This document shows, piece by piece, positions 1-6,702 of a stretch of 9,753 nt of DNA. A program made the position numbers and the translations under genes. The notes under the pieces are model-generated. The model was not told the origin of the DNA, ran no database searches, and saw only the letters and a program-made list of their open reading frames with translations. Source of the DNA: Pseudomonadota bacterium (GTDB lineage: Bacteria; Pseudomonadota; Alphaproteobacteria; JAKJEU01). The DNA lies in contig JAKJEU010000043.1 in NCBI GenBank assembly GCA_022705265.1, positions 1 to 9,753 on the forward strand. Direction: 5' to 3'. Every line of letters starts with the position of its first letter. The stretch's first letter is position 1.

Positions 1-137
1 ATATCAGCCTCGCCATTAACAACTCTGTTAATCGCTTCTAAATAAGAACGGCAACCGATATAAACACCGTCTTTTACATATTCTTCGGCAGCCTTGTGAG
101 AATAACTTCCAATTGTTCCTTCGTATGCGATTTTCAT
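1..137 (-). CDS. pheA: prephenate dehydratase, N-terminal fragment cut by the window edge
   Basis: Prephenate dehydratase converts prephenate to phenylpyruvate, the last committed step towards phenylalanine. Only the first 45 residues are visible; the frame is open to the left edge. The start MKIAYEGTIGSYSHKAAEEY matches the family opening (I-A-Y-x-G-x-x-G-[ST]-[FY]-S-H-x-A). The end, with E-A-I-N-R-V-V-N-G-E-A-D at about residues 33-44, matches the following 'F-x-x-V-x-x-G-x-A-D' segment of the dehydratase substrate domain. The ATG at 137-135 has a clear AAGGAG ribosome binding site 9 nt upstream, and the gene begins 19 nt after the tyrA stop. The two prephenate-consuming enzymes are therefore probably translated from one mRNA. 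No chorismate mutase domain precedes it, so it is a monofunctional N-terminus. Whether an ACT regulatory domain follows cannot be seen. Confidence 0.85.
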   Translation of the reverse strand, partial: MKIAYEGTIGSYSHKAAEEYVKDGVYIGCRSYLEAINRVVNGEAD

Positions 138-146
138 AAAAATAAA

Positions 147-152
147 CTCCTT
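147..152 (-). promoter_or_regulatory. ribosome binding site of pheA
   Basis: AAGGAG on the minus strand, 9 nt before the pheA ATG and inside the 19-nt tyrA-pheA gap. It is one of the few good Shine-Dalgarno sites in the left block and fixes the pheA start. Confidence 0.7.
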
Positions 153-156
153 AAAA

Positions 157-1029
157 TTAATTTTGCTTACATGCAATAACTTGGTTTCTTATTTCTTTTG
201 TTTCAGAGAATAAATCATATAACTTATCTGCTTCTTTGTCTTCAATTAATTTTTGCATATACCTTAAATTATTAATATAGCTTTCCATTATTTCAAACAA
301 AGCTTTTGAATTGGTAAGGAAAATATCCCTCCACATTTCAGGACTGGACCCAGCCATTCTTGTGGAATCTCTAAACCCACCTGCGGAATATTTTATTATT
401 TCAGATTCGAATTCGTCTTCCAATTTTGATGCTGTAAAAACCATGTTATAAGCAAGCATATGGGGAAGATGAGAAACAATCGCCATGTTTCGGTCGTGGT
501 GAAGCGGGGTCATTTCTTCGACCTTCATTCCAAAGGCTTCCCACATTTTTCTTATTTTTAAAATTGATTCCTTTGTCGCCTTGTCAAAAGGAGTAATAAT
601 GTTCCAACGACCGTGAAAAACCTCCTTAAACCCAGCAGAAGGCCCCGATTTTTCAGACCCAGCAACCGGATGAGCAGGGACAAAACAAATCCCATCATGT
701 AAATTTGGTAAAACTTGTTTAATAACCTCGTCCTTTACCGAACCGACATCAGTTAAAATTGCACCTTTTTTCATTACTGGGCAAATAACTTTTGTAATTT
801 CATAAAAAGTTTTAACCGGAGTGCAAATAATAACAACATCAGAATTTACAACCGATTTTTCCAAATCTTTTTCGTAAACATTGCCAAGCCTTAAACTTTC
901 CGCTTCAATCAAATAATCGTGATTATGGTCATAAATTACAACTTCTTTTGCAAGCTTATTATCTCTTAATGAAAGGGCGACACTTGAACCAATCATTCCT
1001 ATACCGATTATCGTAACTTTATCAAACAT
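157..1029 (-). CDS. tyrA: prephenate/arogenate dehydrogenase family protein (TyrA)
   Basis: NAD(P)-dependent oxidative decarboxylation of prephenate (or arogenate) on the tyrosine branch; cytosolic. The 290 residues are normal for a monofunctional TyrA without chorismate mutase. An N-terminal Rossmann fold carries G-x-G-x-x-G at residues 9-14. D-V-G-S-V-K-D (94-100) and A-H-P-V-A-G-S-E (119-126) match the conserved family segments, and S-H-L-P-H (186-190) matches the helical-domain active-site motif. F-R-D-S-T-R-M-A-G-S-S-P-E-M-W (219-233) is the usual end of the core. The ATG overlaps the end of rimI by 8 nt, with a purine-rich GAGAAAAG just upstream, so it is probably translated by coupling. 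pheA follows 19 nt later. Preference for prephenate over arogenate, or for NAD over NADP, cannot be read with confidence from the sequence. Confidence 0.93.
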   Translation of the reverse strand: MFDKVTIIGIGMIGSSVALSLRDNKLAKEVVIYDHNHDYLIEAESLRLGNVYEKDLEKSVVNSDVVIICTPVKTFYEITKVICPVMKKGAILTDVGSVKDEVIKQVLPNLHDGICFVPAHPVAGSEKSGPSAGFKEVFHGRWNIITPFDKATKESILKIRKMWEAFGMKVEEMTPLHHDRNMAIVSHLPHMLAYNMVFTASKLEDEFESEIIKYSAGGFRDSTRMAGSSPEMWRDIFLTNSKALFEIMESYINNLRYMQKLIEDKEADKLYDLFSETKEIRNQVIACKQN

Positions 1030-1396
1030 TTTCTTTTCTCATTATTAAGGCATTATCTTTATTGTTATAATATTTTTTTCTTAATCCCACAACTTCAAAA
1101 CCGCAAGAATGATAAAGTTTTATTGCTGGGGTATTATTTTCGTTTACCTCTAAAAAGAATATAGTGTTTTTAGCCAAGGAAAAAGCCTTATTTAATAAAA
1201 TTTTACCAATACCTTGATTACGATATTCTTTTAAAACACAAATGGTAAGAATTTCCACCTCGTCAAGCACTTTACGACAAAGAATAAAGCCTTTTTCTTC
1301 ATGTTTTACATAAAACACACCTTCGGAATTTATAAGAGTGTCAATTTCCTCTTTGCTCCAAGGTTTATCAAAACATTTTCCATGAATTATATGCAT
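1022..1396 (-). CDS. rimI: ribosomal protein bS18-alanine N-acetyltransferase (RimI-type GNAT)
   Basis: RimI acetylates the N-terminal alanine of ribosomal protein bS18 with acetyl-CoA. The 124 residues form one GNAT domain, shorter than the roughly 150 residues of well-known RimI proteins, with a trimmed N-terminus. F-x-x-P-W-S at 9-14 is the typical RimI opening. The acetyl-CoA P-loop is R-N-Q-G-I-G (59-64). F-L-E-V (81-84) and L-Y-H-S-C-G-F (94-100) place Glu83 and Tyr95 twelve residues apart, the same spacing as the general base and acid Glu103/Tyr115 of the Salmonella enzyme. The start codon lies in the last codons of tsaB (10-nt overlap), so translation is likely coupled. Adjacency to tsaB is common in bacteria and supports RimI over another GNAT. 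Actual bS18 specificity is inferred from family and context. Confidence 0.85.
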   Translation of the reverse strand: MHIIHGKCFDKPWSKEEIDTLINSEGVFYVKHEEKGFILCRKVLDEVEILTICVLKEYRNQGIGKILLNKAFSLAKNTIFFLEVNENNTPAIKLYHSCGFEVVGLRKKYYNNKDNALIMRKENV

Positions 1397-2010
1397 TTTT
1401 TTATCGTAACATCCGCAGAACGAATATATACAGGGTTAGGAGAACGGTCGGATTTGGTTGATAAAGCATAATAAGCATTAACAATTCCCGTTGCTGTTAC
1501 TTCGGTTTCAAGGATTACTTTAAGCCCCAGCTTAACACCCAAATCGTCCGCCTTAAAGCTTATTAATTTAGGCATGAACATATCCTTTATCAAGAATTCG
1601 GCCAATTCAATTCCGCCTGCTTGCGGTTCGGTTTTAGGAGTTTTTAAAAACCAATCACCTTTTTTGGAATCAATTGCGATTAAGATATCATTATCAACTC
1701 TTACATTGCCTTTTAAAGCATCAAAATTGTCAATTCCGACCACTTCAATCCCGTTTGAAAGCCCCAATCCTCGGGCAAAAGAAAGACCAATTCTTATGCC
1801 TGTAAAAGAGCCTGGTCCTTTTGTAACCAAAATCTTACCAATATCAGAAAATTTTATATCAAGTCTTGCCATCATATCACGAACAAGAATTGGAAGAACC
1901 TCGTTTTGTTTGGAAGAATCTTTGTCACGAGAAATAAGAAGGGGTTCTTTATCATTAAAAATCCCAACAATTGTACCAGTATTTGAAGTGTCTATTACTA
2001 AATATTTCAT
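1387..2010 (-). CDS. tsaB: tRNA threonylcarbamoyladenosine biosynthesis protein TsaB
   Basis: TsaB is the inactive ASKHA-fold partner of TsaD, needed with TsaE and TsaC for the t6A37 modification of ANN-decoding tRNAs. I choose the ATG at 2010, giving 207 residues and the canonical start M-K-Y-L-V-I-D-T-S. The frame opens 15 codons earlier at 2055, but that would add a non-family tail overlapping the end of priA. The hallmark G-P-G-S-F-T-G-I-R-I-G is at residues 65-75. The C-terminal P-V-Y-I-R-S-A-D-V resembles the usual P-x-Y-[LI]-R-x-x-[DE]-V ending. It begins 16 nt after priA stops with no good Shine-Dalgarno, suggesting reinitiation or coupling, and it overlaps rimI by 10 nt. TsaD, the catalytic partner, is not in the window. 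Confidence 0.92.
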   Translation of the reverse strand: MKYLVIDTSNTGTIVGIFNDKEPLLISRDKDSSKQNEVLPILVRDMMARLDIKFSDIGKILVTKGPGSFTGIRIGLSFARGLGLSNGIEVVGIDNFDALKGNVRVDNDILIAIDSKKGDWFLKTPKTEPQAGGIELAEFLIKDMFMPKLISFKADDLGVKLGLKVILETEVTATGIVNAYYALSTKSDRSPNPVYIRSADVTIKKCI

Positions 2011-2026
2011 CTTGCGAGTTATTTCA

Positions 2027-3979
2027 TCACATAAAATTGTATGGGTCAATATCAATTTTTATTTTTAAAGAACTTGGTATATTAATTTCTTTTAAAATGT
2101 CGGATATGACTTTTTGGAGTTTGATATCTTTTTTAGATTTCATCAAAACTCTGAAACGATATTTTGTTTTAAGCCTGAATATAAGAGCGGGAATCGGACC
2201 GAATACCTCAATTACTTTTTGATATTTTTTAGCAACTCTTACAATGTTTTCGGATAATTCCATAACTTTTTGTTCGTTCAACCCGCTTATCACAAGCCCA
2301 GCCAACCTTCCGTATGGAGGCATATGTAACATCTCTCTGGATTTTAATTCGTTGTTGATAAAACCATCAATATCACGATTTACCAAAGATTTTATAACAG
2401 GGTGATTGGTATTATAACTTTGCAAATAAACTCGACCTTTTTTATCGCCTCGCCCTGCTCTTCCTGATACTTGTTCCAATAATTGGTATGTTCGCTCGGA
2501 CGACCTTAAATCGACATTTACCCCTAAATCCGCATCAATAACCCCTACCAAAGTTAAGTTTGGAAAATGATGCCCCTTTGCCAATATTTGGGTGCCGATT
2601 ATTATGTCAACTTCTTGATTTAAGATTTTTGAAAATAATTCTCCTGCCTGTTTTCTTGAAAAATTATCCGCTGAAATGGTTAAAATCCTTGCTTCTGGTA
2701 ATAATTCTTTGACCGCATCTTGTAATTTTTCGACCCCACAACCGACCGAAATCATTGCACCTTCTTCGCCACAATGTTTGCATTTTTGAGATAAAATGAG
2801 CTTATTTCCACATAAATGACAATGATGACAACCCGTTTCTTTGTGATAAACCAAAGCCACCGAGCAATCGGGGCATAAAACTTTTTCCCCACAAGCTTTA
2901 CACAAAGTTATCGGAGCATATCCTCTTCGGTTTAAAAACAATAAACTTTGCTCGCCTTGTTCAAGATTTTTTTTCAATTCCGACAATAATTCCGTTGAAA
3001 TCGAAGACCCATCACCTTTTTCAAGCTTTACGATTTTATTTTCTCTTAAATCAATCACTTTAATATCAGGCATAGAAGCATTTTTATAACGAGACAACAT
3101 TTTGACCTCGTGATATTTTTCAAGCCTTACATTCGCAATCGTTTCAAGCGATGGGGTCGCCGTGCTTAAAATTATTGGAATATCGCCTAAATAAGCCCTT
3201 GTTATCGCCATATCTCTGGCTTGGTAAGTTATGCCATCTTCTTGTTTATAAGAATGGTCATGTTCTTCGTCAATTATTATCAAGCCCAAATCGTTAAAAG
3301 GTAAGAAAAGCCCAGACCTTGCCCCTGCGATTATGTTTACTTTTCCCTTCATTACGCCTTGATAAATTTTCTTTTTATCTTTAAGCCCGATTTCCGAATG
3401 CCATAACAGCGGATTTACTTCGAACCTTTGCTTAAATCTTATTTCAAATTGGCTGGTTAAAGCGATTTCAGGAAGCATAACAAGGACTTGCTTGCCTTGT
3501 TTTAAAACTTCATCTATTGCTTTGAAATAAACTTCGGTTTTACCGCTTCCCGTTACTCCATTTAAAACATTGACCTTAAAGCCATTATCCAAAATCAAAG
3601 CATTATAAGCATCTTTTTGCGTTTGCGACAAAGTTACATCATGAAAATTAGGCGTTTCAAATTCAAGTTTAGTTTTTTTCAAAACATTGCTGGGAACAAA
3701 CATTTTCAAAGCTTGCCCCATCGGCGCCATGTTATAATCGCAAAACCATCTTAAAAAATCGTATGAAACTTTTGGCAACGCAAAATCATCAATTTGCCCA
3801 TAAATGTCTTTTATTTTTAATTTTTCCAAAAGAGTGTCAATTTTATAATCGGTTACTATCCCTTGTCTTTTTTGTCTTCCAAAAGGCACTTCAACAATTG
3901 CTCCAACCTCTAAATCGTCTGGAACATTGTAATCAAACAAACTTTTATCTTTAAAATCTATCAACACTTTTCTTTGCAT
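2027..3979 (-). CDS. priA: primosomal protein N' (replication restart helicase PriA)
   Basis: A 3'-to-5' superfamily 2 helicase that recognises abandoned forks and starts reloading of the replicative helicase. At 650 residues it is shorter than E. coli PriA (about 730). An N-terminal DNA-binding region (about 1-100) precedes the helicase core. Walker A is G-V-T-G-S-G-K-T-E-V (141-150), the DEAH-type Walker B is D-E-E-H (237-240), and S-T-A-T-P-S is at 272-277. L-F-L-N-R-R-G-Y-A-P (347-356) precedes the zinc module. That module has all eight expected cysteines in CxxC pairs: 360/363, 369/372, 387/390 and 400/403, with an extra Cys384. G-T-Q-I-L-A-K-G-H (462-470) and Q-V-S-G-R-A-G-R (503-510) are the C-terminal helicase motifs. 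All catalytic motifs look intact. There is no obvious Shine-Dalgarno, and the candidate promoter sits almost on the start codon. It heads the operon to tsaB-rimI-tyrA-pheA. Confidence 0.96.
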   Translation of the reverse strand: MQRKVLIDFKDKSLFDYNVPDDLEVGAIVEVPFGRQKRQGIVTDYKIDTLLEKLKIKDIYGQIDDFALPKVSYDFLRWFCDYNMAPMGQALKMFVPSNVLKKTKLEFETPNFHDVTLSQTQKDAYNALILDNGFKVNVLNGVTGSGKTEVYFKAIDEVLKQGKQVLVMLPEIALTSQFEIRFKQRFEVNPLLWHSEIGLKDKKKIYQGVMKGKVNIIAGARSGLFLPFNDLGLIIIDEEHDHSYKQEDGITYQARDMAITRAYLGDIPIILSTATPSLETIANVRLEKYHEVKMLSRYKNASMPDIKVIDLRENKIVKLEKGDGSSISTELLSELKKNLEQGEQSLLFLNRRGYAPITLCKACGEKVLCPDCSVALVYHKETGCHHCHLCGNKLILSQKCKHCGEEGAMISVGCGVEKLQDAVKELLPEARILTISADNFSRKQAGELFSKILNQEVDIIIGTQILAKGHHFPNLTLVGVIDADLGVNVDLRSSERTYQLLEQVSGRAGRGDKKGRVYLQSYNTNHPVIKSLVNRDIDGFINNELKSREMLHMPPYGRLAGLVISGLNEQKVMELSENIVRVAKKYQKVIEVFGPIPALIFRLKTKYRFRVLMKSKKDIKLQKVISDILKEINIPSSLKIKIDIDPYNFM

Positions 3980-3996
3980 GAAAAATAGAGTATAAT
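3968..3996 (+). promoter_or_regulatory. candidate promoter for the transaldolase-xerC pair
   Basis: A perfect TATAAT -10 box at 3991-3996 with a weak upstream box TTTTCT at 3968-3973 (17-nt spacer, 3/6 match). The start site would be near 4003, giving a leader of about 35 nt that contains the AAAGGAG ribosome binding site. The -35 region lies inside the first codons of priA, and the -10 overlaps the minus-strand -10 candidate. Confidence 0.4.
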
Positions 3997-4016
3997 ATTA
4001 AGCACTTTTTAACAAT
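3989..4016 (-). promoter_or_regulatory. candidate sigma70-type promoter for priA, near-leaderless
   Basis: Reading the minus strand, TTGTTA (4016-4011) and TATACT (3994-3989) are 16 nt apart, matching 4/6 and 5/6 of the consensus boxes. A start site 6-7 nt downstream would fall around 3982, only 2-3 nt before the priA ATG at 3979. This agrees with the absence of a Shine-Dalgarno. It is prediction only, since AT-rich DNA yields such matches by chance. Confidence 0.35.
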
Positions 4017-4021
4017 AAAAT

Positions 4022-4028
4022 AAAGGAG
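4022..4028 (+). promoter_or_regulatory. ribosome binding site of the transaldolase gene
   Basis: AAAGGAG, 9 nt before the ATG at 4038. An earlier ATG at 4031 is in another frame and hits TGA after seven codons (4031-4054), so this site is assigned to the 4038 start, which also gives the canonical family N-terminus. Confidence 0.75.
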
Positions 4029-4037
4029 TTATGAATT

Positions 4038-4691
4038 ATGAAATTTTTTCTTGATACTGCCGATATTGATGAAATCAAAACCCTAAATGACGGAGGAATG
4101 GTGGACGGAGTTACCACAAACCCTTCTATCATCGCTAAATCTGGTCGTGATTTTAAAGAAGTTATTAAAGAAATATCAAAAATCGTTACTGGCCCTGTAA
4201 GTGCCGAAGTAACCGCAACCGATTATGCAACCATGATAAAAGAAGCCGAGATTTTAAGAAAATTGGGCGATAATATTGCAATTAAACTTCCCCTTACTTT
4301 TGATGGGCTTAAAGCTTGCAAAGTTTTATCCTCTGAACGCACCATGACAAATGTTACTTTGTGCTTTTCCCCTATGCAAGCTGTGCTGGCGGCTAAGGCT
4401 GGGGCAAGTTTTATTTCTCCGTTTGTTGGAAGACTTGACGACATTTCCTCAGACGGCATGGATTTAATCGCAAAAATCGTTCAAATTTACGGTAATTACG
4501 ATTTCACCACCGAAGTATTGGTCGCATCGGTTAGAAGCCCTGATCATGTTTTATCTTCGGCTTTAATCGGTGCTGATGTTGTTACTATTCCGACTAAGAT
4601 TTTAAGACAATTTTATGACCATCCTTTAACAAAAAATGGGCTTGACGCTTTTGTGGCTGATATTAATAAGGCTGGGATAAAAGTTCTTTAA
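4038..4691 (+). CDS. tal: transaldolase, small TalC/FSA-type
   Basis: A class I aldolase of the short (217-residue) transaldolase family, probably moving a dihydroxyacetone unit between sedoheptulose-7-P and glyceraldehyde-3-P in the non-oxidative pentose phosphate pathway; cytosolic. The start M-K-F-F-L-D-T-A-D and G-V-T-T-N-P-S (24-30) are family signatures. The Schiff-base lysine is Lys83 in A-I-K-L-P. T-N-V-T-L (104-108) and S-P-F-V-G-R-L-D-D-I (127-136) follow. Many genomes label this gene fructose-6-phosphate aldolase, but E. coli FSA has Gln59 and Tyr131 where this protein has Glu57 and Phe129, the residues of true TalC transaldolases. It is transcribed divergently from priA and lies 4 nt upstream of xerC, an arrangement typical of Alphaproteobacteria. 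Activity assignment is inference from those two positions. Confidence 0.93.
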   Translation: MKFFLDTADIDEIKTLNDGGMVDGVTTNPSIIAKSGRDFKEVIKEISKIVTGPVSAEVTATDYATMIKEAEILRKLGDNIAIKLPLTFDGLKACKVLSSERTMTNVTLCFSPMQAVLAAKAGASFISPFVGRLDDISSDGMDLIAKIVQIYGNYDFTTEVLVASVRSPDHVLSSALIGADVVTIPTKILRQFYDHPLTKNGLDAFVADINKAGIKVL

Positions 4692-4695
4692 TAAA

Positions 4696-5598
4696 ATGCA
4701 AGAAATTCTTGAAAAATATTTCGATTATTTAAAATCAGAAAAAAGGTTCAGTGCGCATACTTTGCGAAATTATCGCATTGATTTGGACAGCTTTTTTGAA
4801 TTTTTAAAATCGCAATTTGATAAAGATATAAGCCCTTTGGTTTTGGAAAAAGTTAACGCCCAAAATCTTAGGACTTATATCTCTTATCGCATGATGGACG
4901 ATGCTTTAAGAGTTTCGATTTCAAGAAATTTATCAGGCATTAGGTCCTTTTATAAATGGCTTAATAAAAACAAAATCATTCACAACCCCGCGTTAGAGGC
5001 TCTTAATTTCAAAGTGCCAAAGGAAAAGCCAAAACAATTTGCAGATAGCGACGAAGCCCAAAATGTTATTAAACTCTCATACAAACAAGACCATCACGAA
5101 GAATGGGTAAAACATCGTGATCTTGCCTTGATGATTTTATTATTTTCTACCGGAATGCGTATTTCAGAAGCCATTAATCTTAATATCGAAGACCTTCCAA
5201 GCAGTGATTTTATGACTATTACAGGTAAAGGTAAAAAGTCACGAATCATTCCAATTTTGCCCATTGTAAAAGAAGCATTAGACGAATATTTAATTGTACA
5301 CCCTTTTAGTGGTAATAAAAAAGCCCCTCTTTTCGTTGGAGCAAGATTAAAAAGACTTAATGCTGGAGTTATTCAAAATCAACTTAATAAAATCAAAAGA
5401 GATTGTGGAATAACTTGCAAAATTAACCCTCATGCGTTCAGGCATGCTTTTGCCACCTCTTTACTTAAAAAAGATGGGGATTTAAGGACTATTCAAGAGC
5501 TTCTTGGGCATTCATCCATTTCAACCACTCAAAAATACACCGACATTGATTTAGAACATATTCAAAAGGTTTATAACAAAGCTCATCCGCGAAAATAA
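4696..5598 (+). CDS. xerC: site-specific tyrosine recombinase XerC
   Basis: Tyrosine recombinase expected to act with XerD at dif to resolve chromosome dimers at division. The length of 300 residues is normal. The N-terminal SAM-like core-binding domain spans about 1-105 (H-T-L-R-N-Y at 21-26, then R-N-L-S-G-I-R-S-F-Y-K-W at 78-89). The catalytic domain keeps every expected residue: Arg155 (T-G-M-R), Lys178 (G-K-G-K-K), His246 and Arg249 (H-A-F-R-H), His272 (L-G-H-S) and the nucleophile Tyr281. It starts 4 nt after the transaldolase stop without a strong ribosome binding site, so it is probably co-transcribed and coupled. The choice of XerC over XerD rests mainly on the priA/transaldolase neighbourhood. 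Its last 16 nt overlap the end of the opposing acetyltransferase gene. Confidence 0.92.
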   Translation: MQEILEKYFDYLKSEKRFSAHTLRNYRIDLDSFFEFLKSQFDKDISPLVLEKVNAQNLRTYISYRMMDDALRVSISRNLSGIRSFYKWLNKNKIIHNPALEALNFKVPKEKPKQFADSDEAQNVIKLSYKQDHHEEWVKHRDLALMILLFSTGMRISEAINLNIEDLPSSDFMTITGKGKKSRIIPILPIVKEALDEYLIVHPFSGNKKAPLFVGARLKRLNAGVIQNQLNKIKRDCGITCKINPHAFRHAFATSLLKKDGDLRTIQELLGHSSISTTQKYTDIDLEHIQKVYNKAHPRK

Positions 5599-6383
5599 TT
5601 TTTATACGAATATATTTTTTTATTCGTTTCTTTGAAATTTGCTCTTTTATATATGTTTTTACCTTGGTTTGTTGCTTCCAAAACACATAATCTTTTGTCG
5701 TTTTTTATATCCTTTAACATAAAATTAAACAAAGCCGTTCCAAGCCCCATGCCTTGGAATTCTTTTAAGGTAAAAATATCATAAACCCCAATTGCATCGT
5801 CCGAAAACATCAAAGTTCCTTTCGCAATCGGAGTATTATTTAAAAAACCAATAAAAATTGCTTCTTTAAAATTTTTATCTTCTTTAAAATTAAGGTTTTC
5901 TATAAAATTACTTAAAAAATTACTTTTATATGGGCTTATGAAGAATTTTAAAACTTCTTTATCAAATTCAAAAAGCTCTTTTAAAGAATTGAATTTTTTA
6001 ATTTTAAAGCCATCTATTTCTTTGTTTTCAATCACAAAACTTTTTGGAAATTGACACATAATATCGCAATCATATGAAAATTCCATTTTTATATCGTTTA
6101 TTTTTTTACCAATATCAACCCAAGACCACAAAGCCATTGCTTGATTTTTATCATCAAATCTTTTTATCGCATTTTCATAAAAATCCTTATCAAAACTGAT
6201 ATTGTCATTTACAAGAATGCACGCATTATAATCGCTTGATGAAATATTTGCATCAATAACAATATAATCATCAAAATTATCAATCACAGCAACATCAAGA
6301 TAAATTTTCAAAAGTTTGTAATAACAAATAAAATTATCTTTGGTAATTTTTACTATATCTTTATTAAAAATTATTTTTTCCAT
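5583..6383 (-). CDS. GNAT-family N-acetyltransferase, substrate unknown
   Basis: A 266-residue protein with a C-terminal GNAT fold and a long N-terminal part of unclear nature. The acetyl-CoA loop is Q-G-M-G-L-G (210-215), preceded by the beta-strand V-Y-D-I-F-T (200-205). L-E-A-T-N-Q-G (235-241) followed by I-Y-K-R-A-N-F (244-250) matches the conserved end of the fold. Residues 1-170 are rich in Lys, Asp, Asn and Phe and carry no motif I recognise; they could be a degenerate first GNAT half, as in tandem-GNAT proteins, but I cannot show this. The start overlaps the mazG-like gene by 13 nt with no clear ribosome binding site, implying coupled translation. The end overlaps xerC tail to tail by 16 bp. 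The catalytic class is secure; the acceptor cannot be guessed. Confidence 0.82.
   Translation of the reverse strand: MEKIIFNKDIVKITKDNFICYYKLLKIYLDVAVIDNFDDYIVIDANISSSDYNACILVNDNISFDKDFYENAIKRFDDKNQAMALWSWVDIGKKINDIKMEFSYDCDIMCQFPKSFVIENKEIDGFKIKKFNSLKELFEFDKEVLKFFISPYKSNFLSNFIENLNFKEDKNFKEAIFIGFLNNTPIAKGTLMFSDDAIGVYDIFTLKEFQGMGLGTALFNFMLKDIKNDKRLCVLEATNQGKNIYKRANFKETNKKIYSYKNYFRG
5606..5627 (+). terminator. weak hairpin after xerC, possible terminator
   Basis: ACGAATA (5606-5612) and TATTCGT (5621-5627) can pair into a 7-bp stem with an 8-nt T-rich loop, followed on the plus strand by a short T-rich run. It begins 8 nt after the xerC stop, the right place for a terminator. It has only two G-C pairs and lies inside the opposing acetyltransferase gene, so it may be chance. 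Confidence 0.2.
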
Positions 6384-6697
6384 TCACGATTATCATTAAT
6401 ATGCTCTTTGCTTAACCAAGCATCTTCTAAATCCACTCCGACTTTATCCGCCAAAGCATTAAGAAGAATAAAAACATCGGCGATTTCATGTTTTAAAGAG
6501 CTTTTATCCTCCTCTGGCAAGGCTTGTTTGCCATCGATAAAAGGACGACGGATTTGAGCCAACATTTCACCCATCTCTTCGCATAATAACAAAGTTATAT
6601 GCATTAAATCTGTGCTAAAATTTCTCTCACCCCTTAATCTTACGATTTCTTTTTGAATTTCCTTTAACCTTGAATTTTCTTTTAATGTTACGGACAT
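6371..6697 (-). CDS. MazG-like nucleotide pyrophosphohydrolase
   Basis: A single-domain, 108-residue all-alpha NTP pyrophosphatase-like protein; relatives hydrolyse non-canonical or surplus (d)NTPs to monophosphate and pyrophosphate. The Mg-binding E-E-x-x-E is E40-E41-M-G-E44 and the second metal motif E-x-x-D is E71-I-A-D74. The distal K-x-x-x-N-x-x-R (K97, N101, R104) is also present, so the active site looks intact. One domain and this length place it with small house-cleaning enzymes (dCTPase/MazG-like) rather than the two-domain E. coli MazG. It starts 5 nt after the upstream 88-aa gene; an AGGGG that could serve as ribosome binding site lies in the end of that gene but 13 nt from the ATG. 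It overlaps the downstream acetyltransferase by 13 nt. The nucleotide substrate is unknown. Confidence 0.85.
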   Translation of the reverse strand: MSVTLKENSRLKEIQKEIVRLRGERNFSTDLMHITLLLCEEMGEMLAQIRRPFIDGKQALPEEDKSSLKHEIADVFILLNALADKVGVDLEDAWLSKEHINDNREWKK

Positions 6698-6702
6698 TTG
6701 TT

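Noticed and set aside
2011..2055. 15-codon upstream extension of tsaB to an ATG at 2055
   Set aside because: It would overlap the end of priA and add residues absent from the family; the ATG at 2010 gives the canonical M-K-Y-L-V-I-D-T-S start.
1574..2068. 164-codon open frame on the plus strand
   Set aside because: It lies antisense over tsaB, which has clear family motifs; no ribosome binding site or recognisable protein, so it is a shadow frame.
4031..4054. Seven-codon open frame (ATG to TGA) overlapping the transaldolase start, as a possible leader peptide
   Set aside because: The good ribosome binding site at 4022-4028 is only 2 nt from this ATG but correctly spaced for 4038; the peptide has no repeated regulatory codons.
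4223..4459. 78-codon open frame on the minus strand within the transaldolase gene
   Set aside because: Antisense to conserved, motif-bearing codons of the transaldolase; no independent support.
4696..5598. XerC-like recombinase as the integrase of a mobile element or integron
   Set aside because: The neighbourhood is conserved core genome (priA, transaldolase), and no attachment-site repeats, cargo genes or cassette array are visible.
6371..6697. MazG-like gene as part of a toxin-antitoxin or phage-defence cassette
   Set aside because: No toxin, antitoxin, nuclease or defence partner is visible nearby; the single-domain enzyme is typical of house-cleaning proteins.
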